Assembly: GCA_947561585.1 (NCBI GenBank)
Contig: CANNZV010002616.1
Location: forward strand, 1 to 64,000
DNA length: 64,000 nt
Source of the DNA: Caprella mutica
Lineage: Eukaryota; Arthropoda; Malacostraca; Amphipoda; Caprellidae
Direction: 5' to 3'
Shown piece after piece: positions 1-11,413 of this stretch. Each line of letters starts with the position of its first letter. The stretch's first letter is position 1. The notes under the pieces are model-generated. The model was not told where the DNA came from and did no database searches. It saw only the letters and a list, made by a program, of their open reading frames with translations. A program made the position numbers and the translations under genes.

Positions 1-150
1 AAAGAGTCCGTTATGCTTAAATAATATATTACCCTCATATTTTCCGTTAATAGCCCTACTGCTATATAGAAGGTAACTCTCAGTCATCCACCACTGCATC
101 AGACTCAATAGAACTCCTAAATCTCCAGCTGCTTTAATGGCTTTGTTATT
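1..150 (+). repeat. Fragment of an upstream tandem unit (unit A)
   Basis: About 120 bases here (from near position 45) closely match 32290-32400 in unit B and 56185-56290 in unit C, in the same orientation. In those units this segment lies between the BTB gene and the Dpr-like exons. Its presence at the window start shows that another unit of the same kind lies upstream, truncated before its Ig exons. Homology fades after about 140. Confidence 0.7.
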
Positions 151-899
151 ATTAATTATGACCAAATAAATTAATAATTGAACTATACCTACCTATTAGC
201 AAACACCACAATAACATATTTACAATTCAACTTATTGAGATTGGTATTTAATTATTGCTATTTGACTTTCATAAACTTTAGTTCACAATAATTTAAAGTT
301 CACAACAATCGATTGGAAGTAAAGGAGATATAATTTTTAATAGTATTATATCTTATTGAAAATTACAAATATGACTAGTAAATATAAAATTATATTTGAT
401 ATTATAATTTTATTTTTACTAAGCTGGTCATGATCGCAAATTTAATTTTTTAAATGATGACGTTTCTAAAGCTCCTTAATCACAGGATATAAAGACAAAC
501 TAATAACTAACATTGTTTTAATTATAACAAATAAGGTATTCCAATTCATGTATAAAATCACTGAATCAAGACTAAACTGAACACAATGTTAACAGTTTCT
601 CTTTGTTGGTAGTACAAATAATTGATCCATTATTGCCTTTTTAAAACTAAGAAATAGTAACAAATCATGTAAAAAAAATTGCAACTTTTAGACAACAATA
701 TTTCAGATTTTAGATATGAAAAATTAAGAAATTTTTCAAGATCTTATATTGTGAACATTTCTTTCAAAAGAGATATTTTATAATTTGTATCGAAAATGCT
801 AACCACATTCTAGGTATGTTTATTCATATCCCTGTATTTTATTGTTTGATGAATTTCGGGACCTCGAGAATGTTGTTGAGGTGCTTGATATCGTGACCA
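151..899. other. AT-rich intergenic stretch, nothing recognised
   Basis: I see no coding frame, RNA gene or clear repeat here. It separates the unit A fragment from the inverted-repeat element at 900. Confidence 0.5.
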
Positions 900-1630
900 G
901 ACAATTGCCACCCGCGGACAATTGCCACCCGCGGACAATTGCCACCCGCGGACAATTGCCACCCGCGGACAATTGTCACCCAAATATTTATTATCAGGCC
1001 TCATAGCTAAAATGGTGATACAATATGTATATTATTTTTGTACGATTTACTTTTAATTGTATACATTATAAGATAAAAATTTCACTCCACATTTCATTTT
1101 TTTTTATAAAATTAATTATTCCCATAGTTGATGTAATGAATTATATGTTGTTTTTATACGAATTATTTCCATTATTCAAATGATGATGTCCTCAATAAAT
1201 TAAAAATATCTTCCTTTATCAATAGTATCATTAATAACAAATATCCATATTCTAGGATATCTATGAGTTCAGATGCTTATTGGCATATAAGCAGTCTTCC
1301 CGTACAGATCTTAATGTGATAAGTAAGTGCAGTTTCAAATTGACTAATAATCTGTGAAAAAGTTAATTGGCTTAAAATTGTAGATGCGTAGTGTATAACA
1401 TCCTGAAAATGTTATAGATGAAGAGAATTTAACAGTTTTGAATCGTTCTAAAAAAGTGGTATAAAGTATTCGATAACATAAGATTTAAAAATCACATTCA
1501 GAAACCGAATAATAATTTTTTTTATCTTATAATTTATATAATTAATAATTCATCGTAAAACAACAATATACTTATTTTATCACCATTTTAGTTAAGAGGC
1601 CTGATAATAAATATTTGGGTGGCAATTGTC
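900..1630. mobile_element. Non-autonomous DNA element with long TIRs, left TIR expanded
   Basis: The outer ends form an inverted repeat of about 50 bases: left (outer 14 bases plus 970-1020) against right (1576-1630), both containing GACAATTG/CAATTGTC and an ATATTTATTATCAGGCCTC-like core. At the left end the outermost 17 bases (GACAATTGCCACCCGCG) are repeated four times before the rest of the TIR. The interior (1021-1575) is AT-rich and non-coding. No clean target duplication is visible. The superfamily is not assigned. Confidence 0.65.
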
Positions 1631-1719
1631 CTAGCACCGCTTGATATAGAGGGAAGATTCAGGGGATATTTCTATATTCAAACTTTTGATACCATGGGAA
1701 TATCATTTCACTACCCCAT

Positions 1720-1900
1720 TTTTATCCACTTGTTAGAGAAGGAAGATTCAGCGAATAATTAATGTAAGTCCCATTAGGTTTCCCTGGATATCATAGCGGA
1801 TATCGCCAAAATGTTGAAATGGGGCATTCCCCCGATATCGTAGGGGATATCAAGGGATAACGCATGGTGATTTCCCCGGATATCCTGGAATAAATTTTTG
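1720..1900. repeat. GGATATC-rich repeat at unit start (B)
   Basis: A stretch rich in short palindromic words (GATATC, GGGATAT) that matches 37900-38100. Together with 37600-38100 it marks the duplication boundary. No coding capacity seen. Confidence 0.4.
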
Positions 1901-2454
1901 TTACCTGGGCTGCTCTTCAGTCAATTTCTACGGGTAGAAATATTCAGAAATAAGCCAAATAAATTATTGCTCCGTAAGCAAATAACTCTTAAATGTTGTA
2001 ACAAACGGAAATTAATTGAAAAAACGCGACATGTGCAGACCTGTTCAAGGTTAAGGAAGTAATTGATCTATCTCAATTTTCAGAAAAAAAAACTCTACGT
2101 CTTTTTCAAATAATGTTTCCATAACTCGTGGTGAATAGGAATTAAAAACTATGAAATAAATAAAGATATATGATAATTATTGTAACTGAGCAATAAAGAA
2201 AGTGATTGCTATATATTTGATTGGTATATTATAGAATATGTTTGGAGTGAGTCTTGTTCAAGTAACTACCCCACAGTCTAACATAACTCTTTATATAATT
2301 GAATTAACATCTGCATGTAATGTGATTAAATTCAAACTGCTGAAATAATTTTCGGGTATTCAAATTTGAATATTTTAAACAATTTGTTCTGTTACTTGTA
2401 TTCCGATATTCAGAATAATTTAACAGTAACAATTTAGACACATTTTATTTCTTT

Positions 2455-2647
2455 TTAATCATTTGATACATGTTCGGTTTATAGTTTTGTTTGCCTAGTA
2501 ACCTCGCATTGCCAGTAGCTATAGGTACTGAACCTGGGTATTGATTCTAGTCTCAGCAACAGTGGTGGTACGACGTGCCTGGTTAAAACAACTGAACACT
2601 GACGATAAAAGTAGGGGTTTCTAGTGGATCTAGTGTATAACTTTACA
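2455..2647 (+). promoter_or_regulatory. Probable promoter-proximal region and 5' UTR exon of BTB gene B
   Basis: This block is far better conserved between units (match at 38817-39008) than the flanking intronic or intergenic DNA. It ends in a good 5' splice site, GTAAGT at 2648. In unit C the same place reads GTGAGT, a change that keeps donor function. The first coding exon begins about 1.3 kb downstream behind an acceptor just before its ATG. I infer a non-coding first exon and nearby promoter. The transcription start is not determined. Confidence 0.5.
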
Positions 2648-3111
2648 GTAAGTCATTAAAGTATATATAGTAAGTATATAATTATAAGATTGTATGTAAA
2701 TGTAGCTCATTCTTATTGATGAAATAGTATAAATTATCCTTGTTTAGGATATTTTAGAGGAAAACGTATTAAAAAACTGTGTATTTGTGATGAAATATAA
2801 ATTGGATTCATCCACAAAATGTCTTAAATTTAATAAGAATAAACATTAACACAATACTGTACAGAAACTTTACAATTTTATCGTCATAGTGTAGAAACAG
2901 TAAAAGCCCCCCCCCCATCCCCCTCCTTTCACTCCCTCTCCTTCCAGGTTTAAAATGGACAAATTTGCCCGGCACTAAAACTTATAGATAACCATTCATT
3001 AATGTATTGTATTAAAAAAATACATTTCTATTTGACAGTAGTATAATTTGCAAATTCATTATGGTATTATATTTATTTTACAGTACTATGGTTAACAAGC
3101 TACTCAGAGCC

Positions 3112-3195
3112 TATATTGAATTGATCTTAGGACATTTTACCTAAAGAAGTGTTATCAATTCTTAATTGATGCAATTAAGGATCAATTCAATATAA
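3112..3195. repeat. Small inverted-repeat element, unit B only
   Basis: The ends TATATTGAATTGATC and GATCAATTCAATATA form an inverted repeat of about 19 bases around a short interior. It lies in a block (about 3005-3530) missing from unit C, so it is either a small MITE or part of a larger indel. Confidence 0.4.
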
Positions 3196-3980
3196 TCTTT
3201 TTTCTTTTTTATGAATGCTCTAGTTTTGAAGACATGTGTCATGTTTAACTTTCACAATATTTAATCTAAAATATTTTGCAGATTTGGCAAGATTAAAATA
3301 TTAGAACTGTTGAAATAAATTGCTATTGTATTAAGTTTGATGTTAAATCTGTTCACATCTTTGCGGTTGGCTATTGTACATCAATTTGCAAACTGGTTTG
3401 TTATATGGTGGCTGTGCGGTATAATCTTATTCTCCATAACTTAGTTTCTCCCAATGATTGATCTAGCAATGCCTATTAATTAATTTTAAAAATATTTTAT
3501 TTGAATATTGCTTCTGAGTAGTTACCAAATTTTTTCTGATACATTTGCATCTAATTGTCTAATTTGATACTGATACTAAATACGAATGTATCTAAATTCA
3601 TTATTTTTAAGAGACAGAGAGAGAGTGGAAATATCAGAGAAGCTTTGACTCTCTGCTATCCCTTCTAAATCATATTGAATCAGATCCCATGTTTTTTTTT
3701 CCATTGCATTTGATGGTAAATGTGTCTGGAAGAATTGTCTCTCGGCAGACTGTCATATAGCAAAATATTTTAAAAATATCAACTTTTGCCCTTTGCATTT
3801 TATTTAAGTTGGTCCTATTCTCCAACTATCATAACTCAGTCTCCAGACTCCTTAAACTGTGTCTTACTAAATCTTTATCTATCCATGTCAAATGTTTGTT
3901 TCTAGTTTATGCGCAAAGATCAAGAGTTCTTTCCCTCATTCAGTTCATTAGATTGACTACCGGTATATCTTACAGACAAG

Positions 3981-4138
3981 ATGGGGATTGTGAAAGATTA
4001 TGAGAGGATGTGTTCCGATATTGGTAAGTCCCTGAAAGGATTCCTCCGAAGCTGTCCTTCTGATGTTTCTCTGCTGGTTGAAGGGACAAAGTTACCAGTA
4101 CATAAATTCGTCCTCTCAGCTCGTAGCAAATACTTTGA
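3981..4138 (+). CDS. Unit B exon 1: start of BTB domain
   Basis: 158 nt, ATG at 3981, donor GTGAGT at 4139. An acceptor-like TTACAG lies five bases before the ATG. The sequence encodes MGIVKDYERMCSDIG then the first BTB strand and helix (DVSLLVEG, HKFVLSARSKYF). In unit C the same ATG is used, while the frame upstream of it differs between units, which supports this start. Confidence 0.85.
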
Positions 4139-4870
4139 GTGAGTGCAGATCATTGATGTTTTAGAACTAATATTAATTATTGCCAATTTAAAATTTATTT
4201 TGATTATATATTTGTTTACAATGCAATAACTGCATGGCAAATTATTAGTTTTAAAGAGCAGTTCAATATTCAAAATTTTGTTATTTCTCATTAGTCTTAG
4301 GGTTAGGAGAATTGGTAAGTGACTGCATTCACGGAGTAGCTTTTCTGCATTAATGAGAATTGTCATCGTCTGGTGGAAGTTACTTTTTTCATGGAGCCAC
4401 TTTCATTTCTTACTGCTTCTTCATGTCCCTTGTACTTAATTTCTTTTTGACGTCAAAAATCTGACCTTCGGTTCCGAACCACTACTAAAATAAAAATCAC
4501 AACATTCCATTTCATTGACTCTTCAAGATCTCCAGATGAATTAATCCAATCTTTTCATCACCAACCCCAAGTTAGCCACCAGATTTTTTTGCATCACTGT
4601 TGTTGCAAAGAAATTTCATCTTTAATAGAGTGACTTCTCAGTCTTCCCGCATTAGTTTACGATGGTAATTTTTTTTATTTGATTTATTACCATTTTTTAT
4701 TCTATAGTTTGTCATATTCAAAATGGGTATATGTTATCAATTATATTTTATATATTCATTGAAATAAGACCGATTTAGAAATCTAAGCATCTGCATTTAA
4801 GAACGTTAATATTTATTATTATGATTGCTTTTCCCTTCAATTTTCCATTTTATTTTTCCTGACGTTACAG

Positions 4871-5195
4871 TACCTTATTCAGCATTCAGGAAGGCTCACA
4901 AGATACTGAAAAAGGCTTAAGAGATACTAAAATGGGATCAGGGTATACTAAAAAGGGATCAAGAAATACTAAAAAGAGATCAAGATATGCTAAAAAGGGC
5001 TCAAGACAGTCTAAAGAGGGTTCACAAGCTATCATTGAGCTTTGTGATGTTTCCAGTCTTCAATCTCTTGTTGAGGTTGAAAACTCCATTGTTCCACTCA
5101 CTGACAATGTTATTGAGATCAGGAATGTGAAGATGGAAGTAGTGAAGGGTGTGCTGGTTTATTTCTACGAAGGTCACTACGATTGTCATGAAGAT
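4871..5195 (+). CDS. Unit B exon 2: BTB core with a degenerate 7-residue repeat
   Basis: 325 nt between acceptor TTACAG and donor GTAAGT. A Ser/Lys/Gly-rich stretch (TKKGS, AKKGS, SKEGS units, about five diverged 7-residue copies) is inserted between BTB helix A2 and the later strand/helix (DNVIEIRNVKMEVVKGV, LVYFYEGHYD). The same place in unit C holds 11 nearly perfect copies. Confidence 0.85.
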
Positions 5196-5969
5196 GTAAG
5201 TTTCAAAACTGTCTAGATGTTTTTTTGATTTTAAATACTGATAACTTGCAAGGTTATATTTTTACAAAATTTCATATCTCCTTGAAAATACAAAGATTAA
5301 AAACTTTAGCAAAAGTAGAGAGAAATGCGGCATGAATAGCAAGTGTATAAATGTGAACAATGGATTTTGTTTTAAAATTAGATTTTGAAGACGAACTATT
5401 GGTTAAAATATTAACTCTATTATGAAAGTTATTGAGAGTTAACTTGTAAGAAATGTAACCCAAATTTGAATCAATTTGCTGCTTGTTTAGCATCTTATTT
5501 TTAGCTTGAAATTAACTTTAATATTTTTTGAGTTTGATTGAAAAGATTCATACTCAATGGGAAATCCATAGTATCAGATGTTATTTATTTATTTATTAGA
5601 GCTTGTATTAATTTTGAAACTGTTATTCTTTTTTTTTTAACTTATAACTAAGTCCACTAATTCAGACTTATCTTTGTGATTAAAAGAGACTGGAAATGTG
5701 GTTATAATTTTCTTGAGTGTTACAATTTGTGAAGTATTTAGAACTACGTGAGCTAAAATCTTACAGATTCTCACCAAAGTTCACATTAGATGTGGAGCAT
5801 TTAACTAGATTAGTAAATGGAACAAATAAGATTGAAACAATTGAGTAAATAAACTATTTCAAAATCAATACAAATTTAAAAATAAATAGCTCAACAAAAA
5901 TGGACTGTTAGGAAAATATGGTAGAGCACCGTAAGACTGAATGCTGGCCCGGAGAAATCTAGATCTGAA

Positions 5970-6500
5970 CGCCCTACGAAGGTCACTACGATTGTCATGA
6001 AAATGCAAGTTCATAAAGCTGTCTAGATGTTTTTTACTTTAAATACTGACAGCTGGCCAAGGATGTTTACCAATGTTCATATCTCCCATGAAAATACAAA
6101 TAAAAAGCATAAATTAGAGAAAATTGAGTATGGAATAGCAAGTCTACAAATGTGAGCAGTGGATTTTGATACAAAATTAGAATTTGTTAGCAATGGTCAA
6201 AACAAAACAATGGGTTAGAATATTAACTTTATTATACCTATTGAGAGTTGTAACTTGCAACAAATAGAACCTAAATTCTAATCTATTTTTTTTCACAACT
6301 TAATGTATTTAGATAATGCTACATTTTATACTATCGGAGCTTGTATTTGAAACTGTTGTTCTTATTTATCATTCGTATTGTAACTTTTAAATTCCATTAA
6401 AACTACATAGCCTTGTCTCAATATTCTAGATTCACATTAAAGTTCACATTAGATGTGGAACACTATTAACATTATTAGAACATTACTAGATGAGTAAATG
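5970..6500 (+). repeat. Tandem duplicate of the exon 2 tail plus intron
   Basis: The last about 30 nt of exon 2 (encoding YEGHYDCHE) recur at 5972-6005, followed by a diverged copy of the intron that follows exon 2 (5196 to about 5830). The donor has changed from GTAAG to GCAAG. It is an exon remnant without an acceptor and should not be spliced in. Confidence 0.65.
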
Positions 6501-6788
6501 GGACAAACCTCTGATTGTTATTATACTCCAAATCTCCATGCATACAAAATTTTCTCCCAGAAATTTTGATTTTATTTAGATTGCAGTAAAGACTAGAACT
6601 TTTGACTTCTACTCTTCTGCTGGGGATAAACATTTAGCTATTAGAAATATATTTAAATTAAATAATTAATTTCTAACTAACTTTTTCCTGTACTATTATG
6701 AATTTCTGATAAATTGAGCTCGGTTATTATTCCAATCCAGTTATTTTCCTCTGTAAATTTCACTTCATTTACCTTTTTCTCTGACCAG

Positions 6789-7019
6789 GTGGAGACTCAC
6801 TTGCTGGCTCTGGAGTTGGCTCACCAGTTCAATCTGGAGGGTCTTGAGAAACTTCTGATTGACCACCTGGTGAAAACTTTCACTCTGGAAAACTTCGTTA
6901 AGATCTGCCGTCCAGAAACACCTAACCAGAAGATTAACCTGGAAAAAGCCTGCATTGATTTCTTCAAGGATAATGTCGAAAAAATTATTACAAATGATAA
7001 TTTCTCTGAATTAACTAGT
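6789..7019 (+). CDS. Unit B exon 3a: alternative BTB-end/BACK-start exon
   Basis: 231 nt (77 codons), phase 0 at both ends, acceptor GACCAG and donor GTAAGT. It encodes ETHLLALELAHQFNLEGLEK, the helical end of BTB, and the first part of BACK. It is homologous to exon 3b (about 35 of 77 residues identical by my hand alignment) and has exactly the same length and phase. Confidence 0.85.
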
Positions 7020-7134
7020 GTAAGTATAATATGTTTTTAGATTAATAATTGAATTTTCATTTATTAGTTCTGTATTAAGATTATTAAATGATACTTCTAT
7101 GAACAAATAGTCATCTCTTACTAATGAGTAAGAA

Positions 7135-7712
7135 TAGGGATGGACGAAGTATCAGTATCGGCAAAAAAGTGTCGATACTTAGCCGATACCACTAGTAATA
7201 ATAATAAAATTTATTATCTATTACTTATCTATGACTATTACAATAAAAAACTATAGTTTAAATTAATATGAAAATAATTTCATAATGCTAGGTAATCTTA
7301 ATTTTCGTAATTCCAATATTTTTCCAATATATAGTTATACCTACTATAAAACTAATTATATTATAATTAAATACGGTACTATGTGATCAATTTTCACATA
7401 GCACGCAACATTAGTCGAGTATTTCTAAATATATCTAGATTCTAGAGTCCTAGCTCTGCAAGAACGAATAATTTTATATTTCTACATATCTTAATTTTTT
7501 TACTATTATATCTATTATTGATTCTATTTGTATGGTTTAAGTAATAAATAAATTCTTAATCTTCTTAATAAATTTAAATTCTTAATCTTTAAAAATCAAT
7601 TGATACAAGTTCATATTATAATTGAGACTAAAAATTATTAATCTTGTTTAAATTACAATAGTATCGGCATGGTATCTCTATCAGTGAAAATTTTGGTATC
7701 GTCCCATCCCTA
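7135..7712. mobile_element. hAT-like MITE in intron 3 of unit B
   Basis: The ends TAGGGATGGACGAAGTATC and GATACC...TCCCATCCCTA are inverted repeats. The flanking octamers AGTAAGAA and AATAAGAG agree at 6 of 8 positions, fitting an aged 8-bp hAT target duplication. The interior is AT-rich and non-coding. Only its first about 50 bases remain in unit C (42984-43035), so it was inserted before the duplication. Confidence 0.6.
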
Positions 7713-8640
7713 AATAAGAGCTGTGTCGATCTTTGTATCAGTTGAGTAGTTATTAGACACACAAATTCTATATCTTTATCATAGTACTCTAATTTAAAGC
7801 TTTGTATTTGAGAAGCAATTACTGTATCTATAACTAACCTATAGTAGCAATCCCCATTACACTAATTGTGTGGGTAATTTTTACTTTTGTACCTACATGA
7901 ATTTTCAGGAATGTTATTCTTTTAGGATTGCGATAAAAAATACATTAATTAAATATAAAATGCCTGGTTTTAGTTTGCGGAAAATCTTGTTCATTGTTCT
8001 TTTAAAATAATAAATAACAATATGTAAATGCAGAAACTTCATTATTACTTTTTTGCAATTCCATTGATTTAAAAAAAATATGAATTCATTAGTTCATATG
8101 TTTCTAGTTTGGATGTTACCTACGTTAAATATTGTGAATAGGAATGTTTTGAATCTGGTTATCTTTTTGTGCACAGAGTTTCAATCTATTTAGCTTATAT
8201 TAGCTGATTAGTATCTAACTGTAAGTCTTTTATAATCAGGATTATTTTTTAATAAATAGGTTTTCATATTTTCAGATATTTAAGCAGCTTCTTAAGTTTA
8301 ACAAAAGATTTAAAAACCTAACATATTGGCATCATAATATTTGAATGTATTATAGACTGGCTCAGCATTGCATTTTTAATATATTTCGTTTTAAAAGTGC
8401 TATATGTTGAGTGTTGACAGATTTTTTTTTTAAATTGTTTATAACCTTTCAGAAATTAAAGAGCTCTTGGAGACCAAATTGTTGGTTCTTGTTTAACAGT
8501 CTCTTGTGTAAGAGAAACTGCCCGAATGTTTGGCGTTTGAAAACTCCCTTTGAAGAGTAGAACAACAATAGTTAACTTTGAAAAGGGAGAGAGAGCCTAG
8601 TTCTACTTGGCAAGAGTGATTACTGACAACAAAAAAGTAT
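7713..8640. other. AT-rich intronic DNA, unit B only
   Basis: No coding frame or repeat recognised. Absent from unit C, where the deletion junction joins the MITE start to sequence equivalent to about 20340. Confidence 0.5.
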
Positions 8641-8890
8641 CCTACGGGAAGCTGTGTTGTTGGAGGCGGGTATAGAGATGATGAGGGACATGTTTGAAGA
8701 CGTACGATAAGTGGAGAGATCTTAGGAGGGTGGTGCCAATGAGGATGGACTGGAGGGGATAAACAGGTGCGAGCTGAAAACCATTACGCAGGGATTGAAG
8801 AGTTTTTGCATTTTTAGGAGTCATGCGTTTGAGATGAGGTGCACCTTGCATCATAAGATATGCCCAGACGAGGAGAAGAGATTCACACGA
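8641..8890 (+). mobile_element. Non-LTR retrotransposon relic, left part (split by the gypsy element)
   Basis: GC-richer than its surroundings. The plus strand reads as broken coding sequence, and it continues directly into 19907-20250 if the LTR element and its duplicated ATAGA are removed. The right part carries an RNase H-like signature, so both halves are taken as one old LINE-like fragment. Family not determined. Confidence 0.4.
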
Positions 8891-8895
8891 ATAGA

Positions 8896-9337
8896 TCACA
8901 CGTTATCGGTTTACTTCCTTATAACGTTTCAGTGTATGGGCTCTAAGTGATAGGATCCTAATCTATATAGTATTTTCAGATTCCTTTCTCTTTATATATC
9001 TCTTTCTACTAAATACTCATGGTACCATGCCCTAGAACCACCTTGCCACTATGGTTCCGACCTCAGGCCTCTGGTCCAAGCTTAACTGTATTTAAGGGTA
9101 ATGAAGTAAAGTAATTAACACTTAAAGAGAATATATTCATTAGTCAAGCAAGGGTTATTACAAAGAATATCTCCACTAGAACGCTCGAAAGTTAAGGTCT
9201 CAATAACTACGAACAGGAGATAAGGTGTGTAGCTCACGAGAGCAGATCGGTAACTGACTTGAATGTTACTTACTTACAATCATATAGGTTCGTGATGATA
9301 GTAATGCATACACAATTGCTGTGTTTACATTACCACA
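8896..9337 (-). repeat. 3' LTR of the gypsy element
   Basis: 442 bp, almost identical to 19460-19901. The inner end is TGTGGTAATG read on the minus strand. The outer end reads TCACACG on the plus strand where the other LTR has TGTGACG. Confidence 0.93.
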
Positions 9338-9353
9338 TCGCTCCCCCCTTCCG
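9338..9353 (-). promoter_or_regulatory. Polypurine tract of the gypsy element
   Basis: On the minus strand GGAAGGGGGGAGCGA directly precedes the 3' LTR start TGTGG. This is where plus-strand DNA priming occurs in LTR elements. Confidence 0.75.
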
Positions 9354-10367
9354 AAAATTTCAAAGTTACAATTCACATTTTTCCAAAACTGCCAGCTGGT
9401 TTGTCTACCCATTGTTACTCTATATTGAACAATGTTCAGACGCTCACGCTGTTAGTGGAAACATGTGTTTTGGATCTCTTGAAATTTCTCGAACCGGCAA
9501 TAAATACATTATTAGAAAATTGAAACATATGAGTTTTAATTCGTTCTAGAAATATGTCAGACTAATGTGCATTCACCAAACTTTCTTAAATTTATTTGTC
9601 TTACCTATACAATCTTAATTTTGCTTTAACAATATTTTTATTTATTCTCAAAATAATCTAAGTTACTCCTACCTAATATGTCTCAGTTCAAAATGTAACA
9701 ACTTTTTCATTTTATAAACGTAATAACTTGCCTAATCTATTTGAGATCACACCCTTCCCCTCCTAATATGTAGATTATTAGTCTAAATATTAGCAGAGAC
9801 CTTTGATCACTCCAATACATTACACAAATTGTTACTGCATTTACATTTAAAAAAAAATTTATAATCAAAAAAAAAATTTCATTTATAAAAATATATTTTA
9901 TTTAACTTAGTTATGTTTTATTTTAATAAACTTCCTTCTTTATTGATAAAAGTAATTTTTCATTTTAATTTATCATATGTTATGATATCGTATTTTATGA
10001 CTTTTTAATGAATTTATATTCGTAATTGAATTTAAATGAATTTTGATCATCTTTATCAAATTTTGAGACAGTTGTGATCTTTAAATTTAAATCTTAAAAT
10101 TAACACCGAAAAAAAAATTAAACTTAAAATTAAATTCAATTGAAAAAACGATTATCATTAATTTTCACATAAAATTACTCAAACTTAAAATTAAAAAAAA
10201 AATTTAAAATAATGATCAAATTTAGTTTGAGAAAAAAAAATCTTAAATGCTGTTAGGTTTAGTTTTGGTAATTTCGCTTTTTGGCTTTCGTTTTGTATGA
10301 GGCATTACTATAATTGTTGTCGCCTGTATATTAACGGCCTGATCATTGAATATATTTACTGTTCCAC
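9354..10367. other. AT-rich non-coding part of the gypsy element
   Basis: Poly-A/T runs and no credible frame between the small ORF and the polypurine tract. Confidence 0.5.
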
Positions 10368-10697
10368 CTAGTTCCCCTGATCTAAAGGGGTCCCTCGATT
10401 TATCTGATTGAAGGCTTCAGTCGCCATTTTAGACCTCAAATTCCGCATTTCGTACATTTTCATATCCTCATCGGACTTCATCTTTCTTGACTGATTGTAA
10501 CCACATACCAGAATCATCACAACTAGCAATGTTAGGCTTAACACCAAAATGTCGCTAAACAAATCTGGTATTAGGTCGTACTTTGTAGACCCCATGTTTT
10601 TAATTGCATGCTCTAGATGAGCCTTGTTCATCGAAGTTGATTTCTGGATCAGCTCCACTACTGAGTTCAGGTCATAGTTGCTCTGAGTCTGTCCCAT
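10368..10697 (-). CDS. Small myristoylation-signal/transmembrane ORF inside the gypsy element
   Basis: 109 aa, true ATG start, same strand as gag-pol and in the position where envelope or accessory genes sit (between pol and 3' LTR). It begins MGQTQSN, which fits the N-myristoylation pattern (G2, small residue at 6). A single hydrophobic segment around residues 46-66 (DILVLSLTLLVVMILVCGY) is followed by a basic, charged tail (NQSRKMKSDEDMKMYEMRNL). There is no signal peptide or cysteine pattern of an envelope protein. I do not recognise the family; function unknown. It could be an accessory gene of the element or captured host coding sequence. Confidence 0.55.
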   Translation of the reverse strand: MGQTQSNYDLNSVVELIQKSTSMNKAHLEHAIKNMGSTKYDLIPDLFSDILVLSLTLLVVMILVCGYNQSRKMKSDEDMKMYEMRNLRSKMATEAFNQINRGTPLDQGN

Positions 10698-10967
10698 CGC
10701 TCCAGCTGATTACTTCTCACGACCTTGAATTACAGTCCTGTGTGTCAACCGGCTGTGAGTGGCTGAGAGTCAGTCACTGGCTGTATTTGGGTCTGTTGGC
10801 TGTGTGGATGGCTGTGACCTTGCTGCCTCACGGTCACTGAAATCAAAACGATACTGTTAGATCATGGCCCCTGGTCATTTTTTAGGTATTTTATCAGATT
10901 TCAGTCTCATTTTGAATTAATCATTTTTGCTTTTAAATTATTTCAGTATTTCATCCTACATTTGAAT

Positions 10968-10983
10968 ATATATATATATATAT
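10968..10983. repeat. (AT)n microsatellite
   Basis: About eight TA repeats within the gypsy element. Confidence 0.8.
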
Positions 10984-11065
10984 GCAGATAGAATGTATAA
11001 CGTGTTTATTGATGTTATAATAGAAAATAGTATTATGCAGAGAATTAAAAAGAGTTATATAGTCC

Positions 11066-11235
11066 ACAGATTAAAACGGTGTGAACTTCAGGCGTCCCTG
11101 ACGGTTTAAAAGGCCATTTTAATTTGTCAAAGAGATAAAAAATTAAAAAGGTATAAATCTAGTCCAAACGATAAAACGATGTGAACTTCACGCGTCCGTG
11201 AACGATTTAAAATACCAATTTAATTGTTCTGTCAA
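11066..11235. repeat. Paired palindromic repeat next to the Penelope-like fragment
   Basis: Two related segments about 95 bases apart (around 11070-11130 and 11165-11230) share TGTGAACTTCA(C/G)GCGTCC followed by GTTTAAAA or GATTTAAAA. The second contains the self-complementary GTGAACTTCACG...CGTGAAC. Penelope-like elements often carry paired terminal repeats, which this may represent. Hammerhead-ribozyme cores are known there, but I cannot see an intact core. Confidence 0.4.
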
Positions 11236-11413
11236 TAGATAAAAACCAAATGCATTTCGAAGCTTTTTATAGTGTCGCTTCTCTTCAGTGGTTTAATATA
11301 TAGTGATCTGATATGGATTTATTCTAATGCTAAGCGTTATTTAGCTAAATTTTCTGTAGAGATAAAAAAGTTTTCGTGTATCACCTATTGTGGGAATAAT
11401 TGTAATTTATTAG

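Noticed and set aside
900..985. CRISPR-like or regulatory short repeat array
   Set aside because: The 17-bp repeats are contiguous and correspond to the end of an inverted-repeat transposon.
3998..4366. 122-codon minus-strand frame
   Set aside because: Antisense of exon 1 and adjacent intron; not conserved as a frame in unit C.
8642..8899. 85-codon minus-strand frame
   Set aside because: Crosses the LTR insertion boundary and lies on a LINE-like relic better read on the plus strand.
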